Shown one piece after another: positions 8,577 to 17,798 of a stretch of DNA of 64,000 bases (the first letter of the stretch is position 1; the number at the start of each line of letters is the position of its first letter). Source of the stretch: Alphaproteobacteria bacterium (lineage in GTDB: Bacteria; Pseudomonadota; Alphaproteobacteria; Rhizobiales; Methyloligellaceae); assembly GCA_016869535.1 (NCBI GenBank), contig VGDX01000003.1:1-64000 (forward strand), in the 5' to 3' direction. Made by a program: the position numbers and the translations under genes. A model generated the notes under the pieces. The model saw only the letters and a list, made by a program, of their open reading frames with translations. It ran no database searches and was not told the origin of the DNA.

Positions 8577-9395
8577 ATGAACGCAACGGCTTTGCTGGTT
8601 GCCGCCCTAGTTCAATGGGCGGCGCTCGCCACGATCATGGCGGGGGCCTGGGCGATCCACCAGCGGACAGGCAATAGCGGTTTCGTGGACGCAGTGTGGA
8701 CGTTCAGCCTGGGCGCGGTAGGCGTGGTGTCGGCGCTGGTGCCGCTCTACCCGGCGGACGTCACGTCCGGGCGACAGCTGCTGATCGCGGCACTGGTCGC
8801 GGCTTGGTCGCTCAGGCTCGGGAGCCATATCGTAAGAAGGTCTTTGGCACGGCCCGAGGACCCCCGCTATGCGGTTCTAATCCGGCAATGGGGACTGAAT
8901 GCGCCAAAGCAGATGTTTCTCTTGCTGCAGAAGCAGTCGATCGTAACCGTCCCGCTGGCGCTCGGACTGTTCGTCGCCGCCCGCAACCCCGCGCCGCTGT
9001 TTGGTTTGCAAGACTGGGTGGCGTTGCTGATCGTGGTAGGCGCGATCACCGGCGAGGCGATAGCGGACCGGCAACTTACCGCGTGCATAAGAGATCGGGG
9101 GGAGAGACTGCGGGTCTGCGCACGCGGCCTGTGGCGTTGGTCGCGGCATCCGAACTATTTCTTCGAGTGGCTGTTCTGGTTGGCCTTTCCCTTGTTCGCG
9201 ATTGATTCCAGCGGAGGCTATCCGCAAGGATGGCTTGCCCTTGCTGCCCCGGCTTGCATGTATTGGCTGCTGGTCTATGTGTCGGGAATACCCCCGCTTG
9301 AACAGCACATGGTTCGCAAATACGGCGCCGCCTATCGGGATTATCAGTCGCGGACCAGCGCCTTCTTACCATGGCCGCCGCAGAGAGTTTCATGA
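8577..9395 (+). CDS. DUF1295 integral membrane protein (steroid-5-alpha-reductase-like)
   Basis: 272 residues with about six to seven hydrophobic segments. The C-terminal half has the family signature: GLWRWSRHPNYFFEWLFW followed by PPLEQHMVRKYGAAYRDYQ, related to isoprenylcysteine methyltransferases and 5-alpha-reductases, which bind lipids and a nucleotide cofactor. In alphaproteobacteria this gene recurs with cfa and DUF1365 in light-stress regulons. It overlaps the next gene by 25 bases, so the two are co-translated. Confidence 0.85.
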   Translation: MNATALLVAALVQWAALATIMAGAWAIHQRTGNSGFVDAVWTFSLGAVGVVSALVPLYPADVTSGRQLLIAALVAAWSLRLGSHIVRRSLARPEDPRYAVLIRQWGLNAPKQMFLLLQKQSIVTVPLALGLFVAARNPAPLFGLQDWVALLIVVGAITGEAIADRQLTACIRDRGERLRVCARGLWRWSRHPNYFFEWLFWLAFPLFAIDSSGGYPQGWLALAAPACMYWLLVYVSGIPPLEQHMVRKYGAAYRDYQSRTSAFLPWPPQRVS

Positions 9396-10438
9396 CGCCC
9401 GGGGCTATGCAGCGAGCAAGGATGGCGGCAATCTTGGCTTGCGAGCGGCTGCCTATTTTCGATTCTGCGACGCGGCTGGCCATCGACTATCTGGTGACCC
9501 GGACGCGACGTGGCTTGGCAGATGACGGCGAGCGCGCGACCCGGGATTTCGCGCGAGCCATGCGAGATCGGCCTATCGCCTTGCACCCCGAATTAGCCAA
9601 CGCGCAACATTACGAAGTGCCAGCGGAGTTCTTCGCCTTGGTGCTTGGCAAGCAGCGCAAATATTCGAGCTGCCTTTACGACACGGGCGCGCAAACGCTG
9701 GACGAGGCGGAGCTCGGCGCGCTGGAAGCGAGCGTTGAGCATGCGGGGCTTCAGGACGGTCAGCGCATCCTCGAACTCGGCTGCGGCTGGGGCTCGTTGT
9801 CGCTGTTCATGGCCGAAAAATTCCCGACTAGCACCATTATCGCCGTATCGAATTCGCGATCGCAACGCGCTCATATCGAGGCGGAGACAGGCAAGCGAGC
9901 CCTCCTTAATCTGCAAGTCCTCACCGCAGATGTTAACGATTTCGATACGGCCATACAATTCGACCGGGTGGTCTCAATCGAAATGTTCGAGCATGTGGCC
10001 AACTGGCCGCGGCTTTTGGCTCGAATCCGATCCTGGCTGGCGCCTGAGGGATTGTTCTTCATGCACATTTTCAGCCATGCGCGCGTGCCCTATCAATTCG
10101 ATCATGCCGATCCCGCGGACTGGATTGCCCGGCATTTCTTTACCGGCGGGATTATGCCGAGCCATGCCCTAATCCGCGAATTCGGCGAGCTCTTCCAGGT
10201 CGAGCAGGAATGGCGGTGGAACGGCCGGAACTACCAGCGCACCGCCGAGCATTGGCTGCAGAATCTTTCCCACAACGAGGCGGAGGTCACCCGGCTGTTT
10301 GTCCCCATCTATGGCGATCAGGCCAAACTCTGGACGCGCCGCTGGCGGCTGTTCTTCCTCGCGACTGCGGGTCTGTTCGGCCACCTTGATGGCGAGGAAT
10401 GGGGTGTGAGCCACTATCTGCTCCGCCCCGTAACCTAA
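9371..10438 (+). CDS. Second cyclopropane-synthase-type SAM methyltransferase
   Basis: 355 residues, shorter than the first copy at 5087. Motifs: QHYEVPAEFFALVLG...KYSSCLY, the SAM loop ILELGCGWGSLSLFMA, VSIEMFEHVANW and HIFSHARVPYQFD. The first part lacks the N-terminal domain of true CFA synthases, so this belongs to the SAM-methyltransferase subgroup often labelled coclaurine-N-methyltransferase-like. A lipid substrate is the best inference from context. Co-transcribed with the DUF1295 gene. Ends 4 bases before the convergent DUF2177 gene. Confidence 0.85.
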   Translation: MAAAESFMTPGAMQRARMAAILACERLPIFDSATRLAIDYLVTRTRRGLADDGERATRDFARAMRDRPIALHPELANAQHYEVPAEFFALVLGKQRKYSSCLYDTGAQTLDEAELGALEASVEHAGLQDGQRILELGCGWGSLSLFMAEKFPTSTIIAVSNSRSQRAHIEAETGKRALLNLQVLTADVNDFDTAIQFDRVVSIEMFEHVANWPRLLARIRSWLAPEGLFFMHIFSHARVPYQFDHADPADWIARHFFTGGIMPSHALIREFGELFQVEQEWRWNGRNYQRTAEHWLQNLSHNEAEVTRLFVPIYGDQAKLWTRRWRLFFLATAGLFGHLDGEEWGVSHYLLRPVT

Positions 10439-10442
10439 GCCC

Positions 10443-10856
10443 TCAACCGGCCGACCGCCCGAACCAGTGCAACACATAAAAGGTCAGCGTTGAGACTGCA
10501 CCCACCACGACGGCGCCGTAGACGATGTCGATTGCGGTAATCTTCAGCGTCCAGTTCTTCAGAGTGGCGTGATTGGTGAGGTCATAGGTGGCATAGGCCA
10601 GCAAGCCGAACAGTGCCCCATAGAGCAGCGCGGGCAAGGGTGAGCCGGCGCGAAGCGCCGGGGCTACCGCGAACACTATGATCCCGATCGGAAACATCAG
10701 GTAAAACACGATGGCCGGTGCGATCTTGACCGTGGGCAGGAGAATATCGCCGAGCGTCGCGCGATAGAGCGACGCGCCCATGGTCATCAGCCAGATGATG
10801 TCGAGGGCGACAAACAGGACCAGCGCGATCGCATAGGCTGCCAGATAGGTTAGCAT
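10443..10856 (-). CDS. DUF2177 membrane protein
   Basis: 137 residues from the ATG at 10856, with four hydrophobic segments. The signatures LDIIWL near the N-terminus and YDLTNHATLKNW in the third segment are typical of DUF2177. The frame is open further upstream, but the extra 40 residues are basic and lack membrane character, so I prefer the internal start. Function unknown. The gene travels with cfa and photolyase genes in several alphaproteobacteria, consistent with a light or oxidative-stress response. Confidence 0.82.
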   Translation of the reverse strand: MLTYLAAYAIALVLFVALDIIWLMTMGASLYRATLGDILLPTVKIAPAIVFYLMFPIGIIVFAVAPALRAGSPLPALLYGALFGLLAYATYDLTNHATLKNWTLKITAIDIVYGAVVVGAVSTLTFYVLHWFGRSAG

Positions 10857-10906
10857 AACGGTCCTTACCGACTTTCCACGAGCTTGCGACCAATTGCGCG
10901 CGACAT

Positions 10907-11185
10907 TCAGTCGACGCCTGGTTCGCGAATGCAACCGGGCCCGCCATATCCCTGACGGGCCTCGGACCAGCACCACAGTTTAGAATCTTCCGGCGGTGTT
11001 TCGACCTGAGCACCCGCCGGGTTGATGCAGATCATACGTCCGTTGAAAGGGTTGATTTCCGCCCGCAAGCATTTTGGCGGCGCTACCTTTTCAGCCGGGT
11101 CCGCTGCCACCACTGGGCCGGCAACGGCAACAAGGAGCAGTACACCCAGCACCAGGCTCCGCAGAGCGACCATCGCGACTTTCAT
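10907..11185 (-). CDS. Small secreted Cys-containing protein
   Basis: 92 residues. It has a signal peptide (LRSLVLGVLLLVAVAGPVVAA), then a mature domain of about 65 residues with four Cys (PPKCLR, RMICIN, LWCWSE, PGCIRE), probably forming two disulphides in the periplasm. No family recognised. It lies 50 bases upstream of the DUF2177 gene on the same strand and could share its transcript. Confidence 0.6.
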   Translation of the reverse strand: MKVAMVALRSLVLGVLLLVAVAGPVVAADPAEKVAPPKCLRAEINPFNGRMICINPAGAQVETPPEDSKLWCWSEARQGYGGPGCIREPGVD

Positions 11186-11442
11186 CGCGCTGATTTCGGC
11201 TGGAACTGAATTTTTGTGAAAACCATTCGCTGTAAACCTCGTTTTTGCGACTGCTCTACCCGCATGTTAGCCTATGGGCGGTTTCGGCGCCAGCGGGAGC
11301 TTGGCCGTCGAAGGTGGTCGGCCGCACAGACGGCCACGCGGCCAGGGTGGAGCGGGGCGAGCAAAGCCGATCTCGCTCGGTCCGACCCATGTCAATGATA
11401 CGCGGCAGCCGAACCCGTGGCTTCAGGCTTTAACACCAAAAT
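11186..11442. other. Intergenic region upstream of photolyase
   Basis: 257 bp between the divergent small secreted-protein gene and the photolyase gene. No ORF with coding character. It should contain the promoters of both genes. I see no clear -35/-10 pair and no strong ribosome site in front of the photolyase ATG. Confidence 0.4.
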
Positions 11443-12885
11443 ATGACAACGATCCTCTGGTTCAGCCGTGACCTTAGACTGGCCGATAATCCGGCCTTGG
11501 CGGCGGCTGTGAGCCGAGGCCAGGAGATCATTCCGCTGTTCATCCTCGATGATGAGGACGCCGGCCGTTGGGCACCCGGCGGCGCTTCGCGTTGGTGGCT
11601 TCACGGCTCCCTGGAATCGGTTGGCGAGTCACTCAGGATGCGGGGCACAGACTTGGTTCTGCGCCGCGGCAAAGCCGAAGTTGTTATTGATGGAATCGTT
11701 CAGCAAACAGGGGCGACCGCCGTATATTGGAACCGCCGCTACGAGCCGTGGGCGAAGGCTCGAAATGAACGCCTCAAGAAGGGGCTGGCCGAGCGGGGTA
11801 TTGAAGCGAAAAGCTTCAATTCGGCGCTCATCCGCGAGCCCTGGGCGCTCAAGACTCAGAACGGCGATCCCTACCGCGTTTTTACCCCGTTCTGGAAAGC
11901 GCTGAGAACCCATGCCATCGACGACGCCGCGCCGCCACCGCCGCGTCGATTGGCGGTGCCGGAAACCTTGCCGGATAGCGACGCCCTTTCCGGCTGGGGG
12001 CTGCGCCCCAAGCGGACGGACTGGGCCGCTGGTTTTCGAGAGGCGTGGACGCCAGGCGAAAAGGGGGCGCAGGAGCGCCTACGGAACTTCGTCGGCGAGG
12101 CAGCGGTCAAATACCGCGACAGACGCAACATTCCCGGCGTCAAGGGAACATCGGGCCTCTCGCCTCACCTCCATTTTGGCGAGATTGGCCCGCGACAAAT
12201 CTGGCACACGCTGACTTCGTACGCGACGCGTGAGGCCGGCGATCCGATCAGCGCTGGCATCGAGACCTTTTTGTCGGAGATAGCCTGGCGGGAGTTTTCC
12301 TATCATTTACTATATCACTTCCCGACATTGCCGAGCGAACCGCTGCGGCAAGAGTTCCGAGCTTTCCCCTGGTTAAACGACCCTGTCCTGATCGGTGCCT
12401 GGCAGCGGGGGATGACCGGCTACCCGATTGTCGATGCGGGCATGCGTGAGCTATGGACGACGGGCTGGATGCACAACCGGGTTCGTATGATCGTCGCCTC
12501 CTTCCTTATCAAGGATTTGCTGGTAGATTGGCGAGAAGGAGAGACTTGGTTCTGGGACACGCTGGTCGATGCCGACCTCGCCAGCAATTCGGCGAGTTGG
12601 CAGTGGGTTGCAGGATGCGGCGCCGATGCGGCACCGTATTTCAGGGTGTTCAATCCTGCTTTACAGGGCGCGAAATTTGATCCTGATGGCCTGTATGTCC
12701 GGCGTTGGGTGCCGGAAGTCGCAAAACTCCCGAACAGCGCGGTGCATGCTCCATGGGCCGCTCGGCCTATCGAGCTCTCTGATGCTGCAATCAAGCTGGG
12801 GCAGGATTATCCGTTGCCCATCGTTGACCATGCGGCGGCAAGGCAGAGGGCACTTGCCGCCTTTCAGGGGCTCAAAAGCCAATAA
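11443..12885 (+). CDS. phrB: Deoxyribodipyrimidine photolyase
   Basis: 480 residues, the normal length. Light-driven repair of cyclobutane pyrimidine dimers with FADH and an antenna cofactor. The N-terminal Rossmann-type antenna domain starts TTILWFSRDLRLADNPAL. The C-terminal FAD domain shows GTSGLSPHLHFGEIG, FLSEIAWREFSYHLLY, MTGYPIVDAGMRELWTTGW, MHNRVRMIVASFLIKDL and DADLASNSASWQWVAGCG, including the conserved Trp chain. It stands alone on the plus strand, next to the cyclopropane-lipid genes. The same partnership is found in singlet-oxygen regulons of photosynthetic alphaproteobacteria. Confidence 0.95.
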   Translation: MTTILWFSRDLRLADNPALAAAVSRGQEIIPLFILDDEDAGRWAPGGASRWWLHGSLESVGESLRMRGTDLVLRRGKAEVVIDGIVQQTGATAVYWNRRYEPWAKARNERLKKGLAERGIEAKSFNSALIREPWALKTQNGDPYRVFTPFWKALRTHAIDDAAPPPPRRLAVPETLPDSDALSGWGLRPKRTDWAAGFREAWTPGEKGAQERLRNFVGEAAVKYRDRRNIPGVKGTSGLSPHLHFGEIGPRQIWHTLTSYATREAGDPISAGIETFLSEIAWREFSYHLLYHFPTLPSEPLRQEFRAFPWLNDPVLIGAWQRGMTGYPIVDAGMRELWTTGWMHNRVRMIVASFLIKDLLVDWREGETWFWDTLVDADLASNSASWQWVAGCGADAAPYFRVFNPALQGAKFDPDGLYVRRWVPEVAKLPNSAVHAPWAARPIELSDAAIKLGQDYPLPIVDHAAARQRALAAFQGLKSQ

Positions 12886-12923
12886 AGACCGACGCAGGAC
12901 CTGACCGAGTCCACCAAAGCCAC

Positions 12924-13320
12924 GTGGCAACCCGTAAGATACGTCTGGTCAATTCCACCGGCGGCTTATCTGGACTTGCCGTCGCGGTCGCCGCCTAGTT
13001 CGCCGTATCGGTTTGGGAGGATCGGCTCGTCAAGGTGAAGGTCACGGCCGTCGTCCAGGATTGCGCCACAGTTTTTGCAGAGCGGGCTGGACAACTATCT
13101 CAACAAGATTTTTGCCGTTCGTGCCTTCTATGATGCTTCATACGAAGTCGATCGCGACGCATTCAATCTTTTCACCGACCAGATCACCCCGGGCCGACGA
13201 AACTATTCGGCTGGTCTGGTCGCCACGCTTGCCTGGTAATATGCGCGCCGAGTCCGAGCGCGAGGTCAGGGCCTCCGGTATCGCGGACTTTCACATCAGG
13301 ACTTGGTCGCTTTCGAGCTC
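12924..13320 (+). pseudogene. N-terminal remnant of a CHASE-domain sensor protein
   Basis: Piecing the three frames together gives a short basic N-terminus, a membrane segment (GGLSGLAVAVAA, then an in-frame TAG near 12997 and FAVSVWEDRLVKVK), then after a shift near 13075 FLQSGLDNYLNKIFAVRAF and YDASYEVDRDAFNLFTDQI, and after another shift near 13195 TIRLVWSPRLPG and ESEREVRASGIADF. That order matches the periplasmic CHASE sensing domain of membrane histidine kinases and diguanylate cyclases. The transmitter domains are absent. The remnant ends just before the IS scraps. No live product is expected. Confidence 0.65.
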
Positions 13321-13502
13321 GATGGAAATCTCGCCGCCGCGCGACGAGCAGCGAGCCGGCCAAAACGATCAAGATCACGGCATTTCTAATCTTCTTATGT
13401 CGCAGACTAGAGCGAGTTCGTCATTTTCCAATTCCTAGAGGGATTTCCAAATCGCGCGCGAACAATGCGCGTCCTCCGTTTTTTGGGGATGGAGGGGCGA
13501 CC

Positions 13503-13635
13503 ATGGCGCGGGCTTACAGCCAGGATTGGCGTGATCGTGTGATCGATGCTGCGCTCGGCGGGCTGCTGGCGCGTGGGGCTGGAAAGACAAGCCTGCCAAG
13601 CTTCGGCAGAAAGACCGGGACGCCCGCTGGAACTC
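13503..13635 (+). mobile_element. Fused scraps of IS630- and IS5-type transposases
   Basis: The ATG at 13503 opens MARAYSQDWRDRVIDAAL, which is the typical N-terminus of IS630-family transposases. The frame loses resemblance after about 25 codons. From 13577 another frame reads GWKDKPAKLRQKDRDARW, an internal segment typical of IS5/IS1182-type transposases, and again loses similarity at about 13635. So two unrelated IS relics are joined within 130 bases. No intact transposase and no clear terminal inverted repeats are left. The scraps sit between the CHASE remnant and a small secreted protein. Confidence 0.55.
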
Positions 13636-13791
13636 TCGATCTGCAAGCCGCCGAAACGTGCCGCATTCCCTAGAGGAGGCGATGCGGCCGCGCAATATGT
13701 TCTGGCTTGTTGAAGACAATTCATGTAAAGACCCCCGCGCTGCTCCGAAAGGGCGGGCAGCGACAGCAAATCGAAGCCGATGAGGTATCCT

Positions 13792-14064
13792 ATGTTAAGA
13801 TCAATTACAATGGTCGCCGCCCTGGTCGGCGTATTCTCGACCTCGGTGTGTGCGCAGAGCGCATACCCTGTCACAGACGAAGAAAAACAGTACTGCGCGC
13901 ACGATTATCGACAGTACTGCAACCAGGATGGCCTCGGCAGCCAATTGCTGGCGCTTTGCATGCGGCAGCACGGCAAGGAACTCTCCCCCGAGTGCATCAA
14001 AGCACTAGAAGACGCCGGCGAAGTGACTCCTGCTGAAGAGGCAGAACTGGAGAAGCGCGGGTAA
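13792..14064 (+). CDS. Small periplasmic four-Cys protein (paralogue of 41100-41366)
   Basis: 90 residues from the ATG at 13792, preceded by GAGG at 6 bases; the in-frame ATG at 13780 has no ribosome site. Signal peptide (SITMVAALVGVFSTSVCAQS), then a mature part with the pattern C-x3-DY-x3-C-x4-G...L-x2-CM-x3-GK-x-LS-x2-C-x3-AL-x2-AG-x-V. The same pattern is found in the product of 41100-41366, so the two are paralogues. The four Cys probably form two disulphides in a small helical fold. Function unknown. Confidence 0.65.
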   Translation: MLRSITMVAALVGVFSTSVCAQSAYPVTDEEKQYCAHDYRQYCNQDGLGSQLLALCMRQHGKELSPECIKALEDAGEVTPAEEAELEKRG

Positions 14065-14270
14065 TAACCCTAAGCCCGTGGCCGTAGCTGGCCGCTTACC
14101 GACTGGCGTCGCAAGGAGATTGCTTAAGATCTAAGCTGCTCTCCGCTGCAATACGCTTGCGCCTTCGCGATCTTGCCTTGCGTATCTTCGATGAAAGACG
14201 ACTTCGCTTCCTCATTGGGGAAGTAGTGCGTCGTATCGCCGGTGGTGAGTAGACAAAGGTCTCTCGAGCT

Positions 14271-14579
14271 TTACCTCTTTGCCGAGCCCCGCAAAGTGTC
14301 GACTGCTTGGGTGATGTGCGCAAATCCGATTTTAAGCCCCGCTAGCAGTCGGTCGCCAGCTTCGGTAAGCGTCAGCCGTGCTCCGATTTTTTGCTGCAGC
14401 TTGCATTGCAGTATTTTCTCCAGAAGGCTCACGCGGTAGCTGATCGCCGAAGGCGTCAGATTGAGTTCAGCGGCCGCCTCTTTCATCGACATGTGCCGCG
14501 CCGTCGCCTCGAACGCGCGAAGCAGGTTCAGTGGAACAGCCGATGATGGTTTTTTGGCAAGGCGCTCACGCGATCCCAT
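14271..14579 (-). pseudogene. Truncated LysR-family regulator (DNA-binding domain only)
   Basis: 102 residues containing a complete winged helix-turn-helix of the GcvA/AmpR type (LNLLRAFEATARHMSMKEAA, LNLTPSAISYRVSLLEKIL, LTEAGDRLL). It then stops at the linker helix. LysR proteins are about 300 residues, so the effector-binding domain is missing. The same frame stays open beyond the TAA to 14124 and encodes about 48 residues (TTGDTTHYFPNEEAKSSF and onward) that do not look like a LysR effector domain and that I do not recognise. If expressed, the stub could still bind DNA. It lies divergent from the XRE/cupin gene. Confidence 0.65.
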
Positions 14580-14815
14580 GGCGACACCTCCTTATTTCCG
14601 GACTGTCGTTACTTGAAGCACGCTGTTCAACTTCAACCTCATTCAATCATCGAGCGGGACAAGGCCTGAGCCGAGATCAAATATTATCGCATAATTCGCA
14701 TATGACGACAAGACGTTTGACTGGCAGTAATAATCTTGCGAGAAGGCTTGTGATTTTCGTTTAAAGAAAATACCCTGGTTGTCAGTTTCACTCAGCAGAA
14801 AACGGAGCATTGGCG

Positions 14816-15400
14816 ATGCTTTCCAGGACACTCGCCACTGGGCTCGAGTATTACGAAATCGGCCCGAAGATCCGCGCTCTGCGCCACCAAAAAAAGCTGG
14901 GTCTGGTGCAACTTGGCGAGCATACCGGTCTATCGCCGGGCATGCTGTCCAAGATCGAGCGGGGCGCGCTCTTCCCCACCCTGCCGACGCTGTTGCGTAT
15001 CGCGTTGGTATTTAATGTTGGGCTCGAACATTTCTTCATTGAGAATAAGCACCGGCCGATGGTCGCTGTAGTTCGCAAGCGCGATCGGTTGCGCCTGCCT
15101 GACCGGCCTGACGAAACCCCGCCCGCTTATCTGTTCGAAAGTCTCGACTTCCCAGTCAACGAACGAAAGATGGAAGCATTTCTCGCCGAGTTCCCGATGC
15201 AGTCGAAACCCTCGGAACCACATAGCCATGGCGGCGCGGAATTGATTTACATCACCAAGGGTGAACTCGCCGTCAACGTCGACGGTGAGGAAACCTTGCT
15301 GCACGAGGGCGACGCGATGTACTTTGATTCAAGTGCGCTGCACGCTTATCGCCGGGAGGGCCGTTCTTCATGTTCGGCAATTGTCGTGATCGTCCAGTAA
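14816..15400 (+). CDS. XRE-family regulator with C-terminal cupin domain
   Basis: 194 residues. N-terminal HTH_3 (IGPKIRALRHQKKLGLVQLG, HTGLSPGMLSKIERGALFPT; residues about 15-70) and a C-terminal cupin_2 sensor (SKPSEPHSHGGAELIYITKG...HEGDAMYFDSSALHAY; residues about 120-185). This architecture is common for repressors or activators of catabolic, amine or stress genes that sense a small ligand through the cupin. ATG at 14816 follows GGAG by 8 bases; an in-frame TTG lies two codons upstream. No operon partner, so the target is not evident. Confidence 0.85.
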   Translation: MLSRTLATGLEYYEIGPKIRALRHQKKLGLVQLGEHTGLSPGMLSKIERGALFPTLPTLLRIALVFNVGLEHFFIENKHRPMVAVVRKRDRLRLPDRPDETPPAYLFESLDFPVNERKMEAFLAEFPMQSKPSEPHSHGGAELIYITKGELAVNVDGEETLLHEGDAMYFDSSALHAYRREGRSSCSAIVVIVQ

Positions 15401-15615
15401 TATATTCGCGCTCGCCCGACCACAGACCTAGCTACGCTTCACGAGGGGCACACTCGTTTGTTACGTAGTTGAGTGAGTATCGTCTGAAGGCGGCTGCCCC
15501 TCGTAAAGCAAACAGCAATCAAGCGCCCATACAGAATCACAACCGATTCATGCGATTCAACTTCGTCTTGGATCGGCTCTTAGGCTATGATCGACAAGTC
15601 TTGTGGAGACATCGC

Positions 15616-16041
15616 ATGGTTCCGGGACTTTCTGCTATCCGGCTAGCCGCACTTGTCATGTTTACGAGTATCGGTGGTCCGGCTTCTGCCGTGGATGCTG
15701 AGCGCACCCCCTGCAATGAGGACGCCATGCTGGTGTTTGACGCCTCGGGCTCCATGGCCGGCACAGACCGACTCGGCATCTCCACTACTATCCCAACCAC
15801 GCGCATCGACAAGATGCGGTCGGCGCTGGCTAAAATGCTGCCCACCGCGACCCACTTCCGCCGTGTTGGCCTCATCACCTTCGGCCCCGGTCCCTATCAG
15901 CAATGCAACGTGCAGCTCAATTTCGTGCCAATGGAGAATGCGGCCGGGCCGCTAATGCAGGAGGTCAACGCCCTGGTGCCCGCCGGCAAGACGATGGGTG
16001 ACGACCGACAGGCGGCCATCGGGATTGATTCGCACCTGTGA
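15616..16041 (+). pseudogene. vWA-domain secreted protein, 3' truncated
   Basis: ATG at 15616 with GGAGA upstream. Signal peptide, then a von Willebrand factor A domain beginning DAMLVFDASGSMAG with the metal-ion-dependent adhesion site DxSxS, and RIDKMRSALAKMLP. The normal domain would continue after VNALVPAGKT, but from about 15990 the sequence is that of the oppositely oriented molybdopterin-subunit gene, so the last residues (from MGDDRQ onward) are antisense sequence. Only about 125 residues of the original protein remain. This is one side of a rearrangement breakpoint. Confidence 0.65.
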
Positions 16042-17655
16042 CATGACGGCATCAGCTCCCGAACCGAAATTCTTCATGGCAATCGCCACGCCGACACCGT
16101 AGCGCTCGTCGTCGGTCGAGAGCCGCTTCTGATCGGCGTCGCGGTTCGTCCATAGCGGATGAGCCATGGCCTTGTCGCAGACATCGCTGAGGCCGGGCGG
16201 GGTGCGCGGTGCGCCGGTGACGATGGTATCACCGGGTTGGAGGAGGTTTAGCTTGCGGAATTCGAGAGGATCGAGACCGCGGGCCAACGCGATTTCGTCG
16301 ACCATCGATTCGACCGCGAATGTGGACTGGAACGACCCGAAGCCGCGCATGGAGCCTGCAACTTGCGAGACAGTATGTCGCGCGCGCGACCAGATGTCGG
16401 CGAGAGGGGCGCGATACACACCCGTCCCGAGGATGCCGACCACATTGGCGACGTAGGTACTGACATTGCGCCGACCGCCTCCGTCGAGGATCGAATGATT
16501 CCTGAATACCTCGATAAGGTTCTCCTTGCTCACACCGAGCGTCAGCTCGATCTTGGATGCATGCCGTTTGATGCCACTTTGAAACTGCTGGAACCGATCG
16601 TTGGAGATTCGGATCGGTCTGTCCGAGTACGCCGCGGCGAGCGCGAGATAGAGACATAGGATCGAGGTATCGCGTCCGCCAAATCCCCCACCCGGATAGG
16701 CGGCATAGATATGGACGTCGTCGATTTCGATTGGGCACTCCTTGGGGGCGAACAACTCGATCGCCGCGTCAAGGTCATAACCCGGCGATTGCGTGCCGAT
16801 CAGCATGCGCAATGTCTTTGCCTCGCGATCGAACCAGGCGAGACCGGTTTCGGGCTCCATGAACATCGGATCGACCACGGGTGTTTCGTAAGTATGGCTG
16901 TAAACGTCGAGATCGGGCGATTTGAGCCTTTCGCCGACCACATTGACGATTGCCATGGCTTTTTCGTTCGTCGCACCCGGTTGGGACGGATGTACGGGAC
17001 CGTCGATCGTCTGCGCGAAGTGTTCATCGCCCTCTCTGGTGAGAGAATGAACGATGCTGGTTTCCGGCTTGTAACTGGTCGGCTCGGGTAAGGGCACGGC
17101 CTTGCCGATCCGGATGGCTTTGCCGTTCGAGACGATCTGTTCCTTGGCGCCGTAATAGGCGGTCAATTCATCGAAAAGCAGAATGGCCAGGGCCTGACCG
17201 AGATAGGACGGTGGCTTGCCCGCCGGCACGATATACTCGCCCTCCGGATAGTCTTCCTCGGCGATGCCGATCGAGTCACGGGCGAGATCGGCGGCTGTTA
17301 TCGTGACGACCGGCCGGAGCTCATTGGGAAGCTGATCGAGATCGAGACCATCGAAGACATGGTCGACGAAGGTTGCATACACCACCAGCGCATGACGGTA
17401 TTTCACGGGCCAATTGGGCAGATCGATCGGCTGGAAATCGCGGGCGTAGATTTTCTGACCGGTGACTTTCGCCAGCCCGTCGATACGGTAGCGGGCCTGG
17501 CCCGGCCCCCCGTTCCACCCCCCCGGCGGATCCATCGTCGCCGCCTTAGCGAGCGGCCAGCGGCCGAGATCGAGTATGGAGACGAGGAGACCCGCAGTGC
17601 CGGCGGCTGCCGATGCCTTCAAGAATTCCCGCCGTGTTATCCAGCCTGTTTGCAC
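15952..17655 (-). pseudogene. Xanthine-dehydrogenase-family molybdopterin subunit, C-terminally truncated
   Basis: GTG start at 17655 with a strong AGGAGGAG site. A twin-arginine signal (WITRREFLKASAAAGTAGLL) indicates folded export. Then come the xanthine-oxidase fold domain a/b (RIDGLAKVTGQKIYARDFQ) and part of the molybdenum-binding domain (AAYPGGGFGGRD, GSMRGFGSFQS). The frame stays homologous until about residue 550 (MSQVRINPDGRLSVVTH) and then runs into antisense vWA sequence and stops. Family members of this exported type are much longer, so the C-terminal cofactor-binding part is lost. No partner FeS or cytochrome gene is adjacent. Probably inactive. Confidence 0.75.
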
Positions 17656-17798
17656 GGACTACTCCTCCTGGAGACCGTCTGGTCCGACGGTTTAGCCCAT
17701 GCCTAATATCCCTCCCAATTACTTTCTAGCAAAGGTTTTCGCGCTGGCATTCAAAGGTTTATCAAAGGTTCGCGCATTGCGCTAAAGGCCATCGGATT

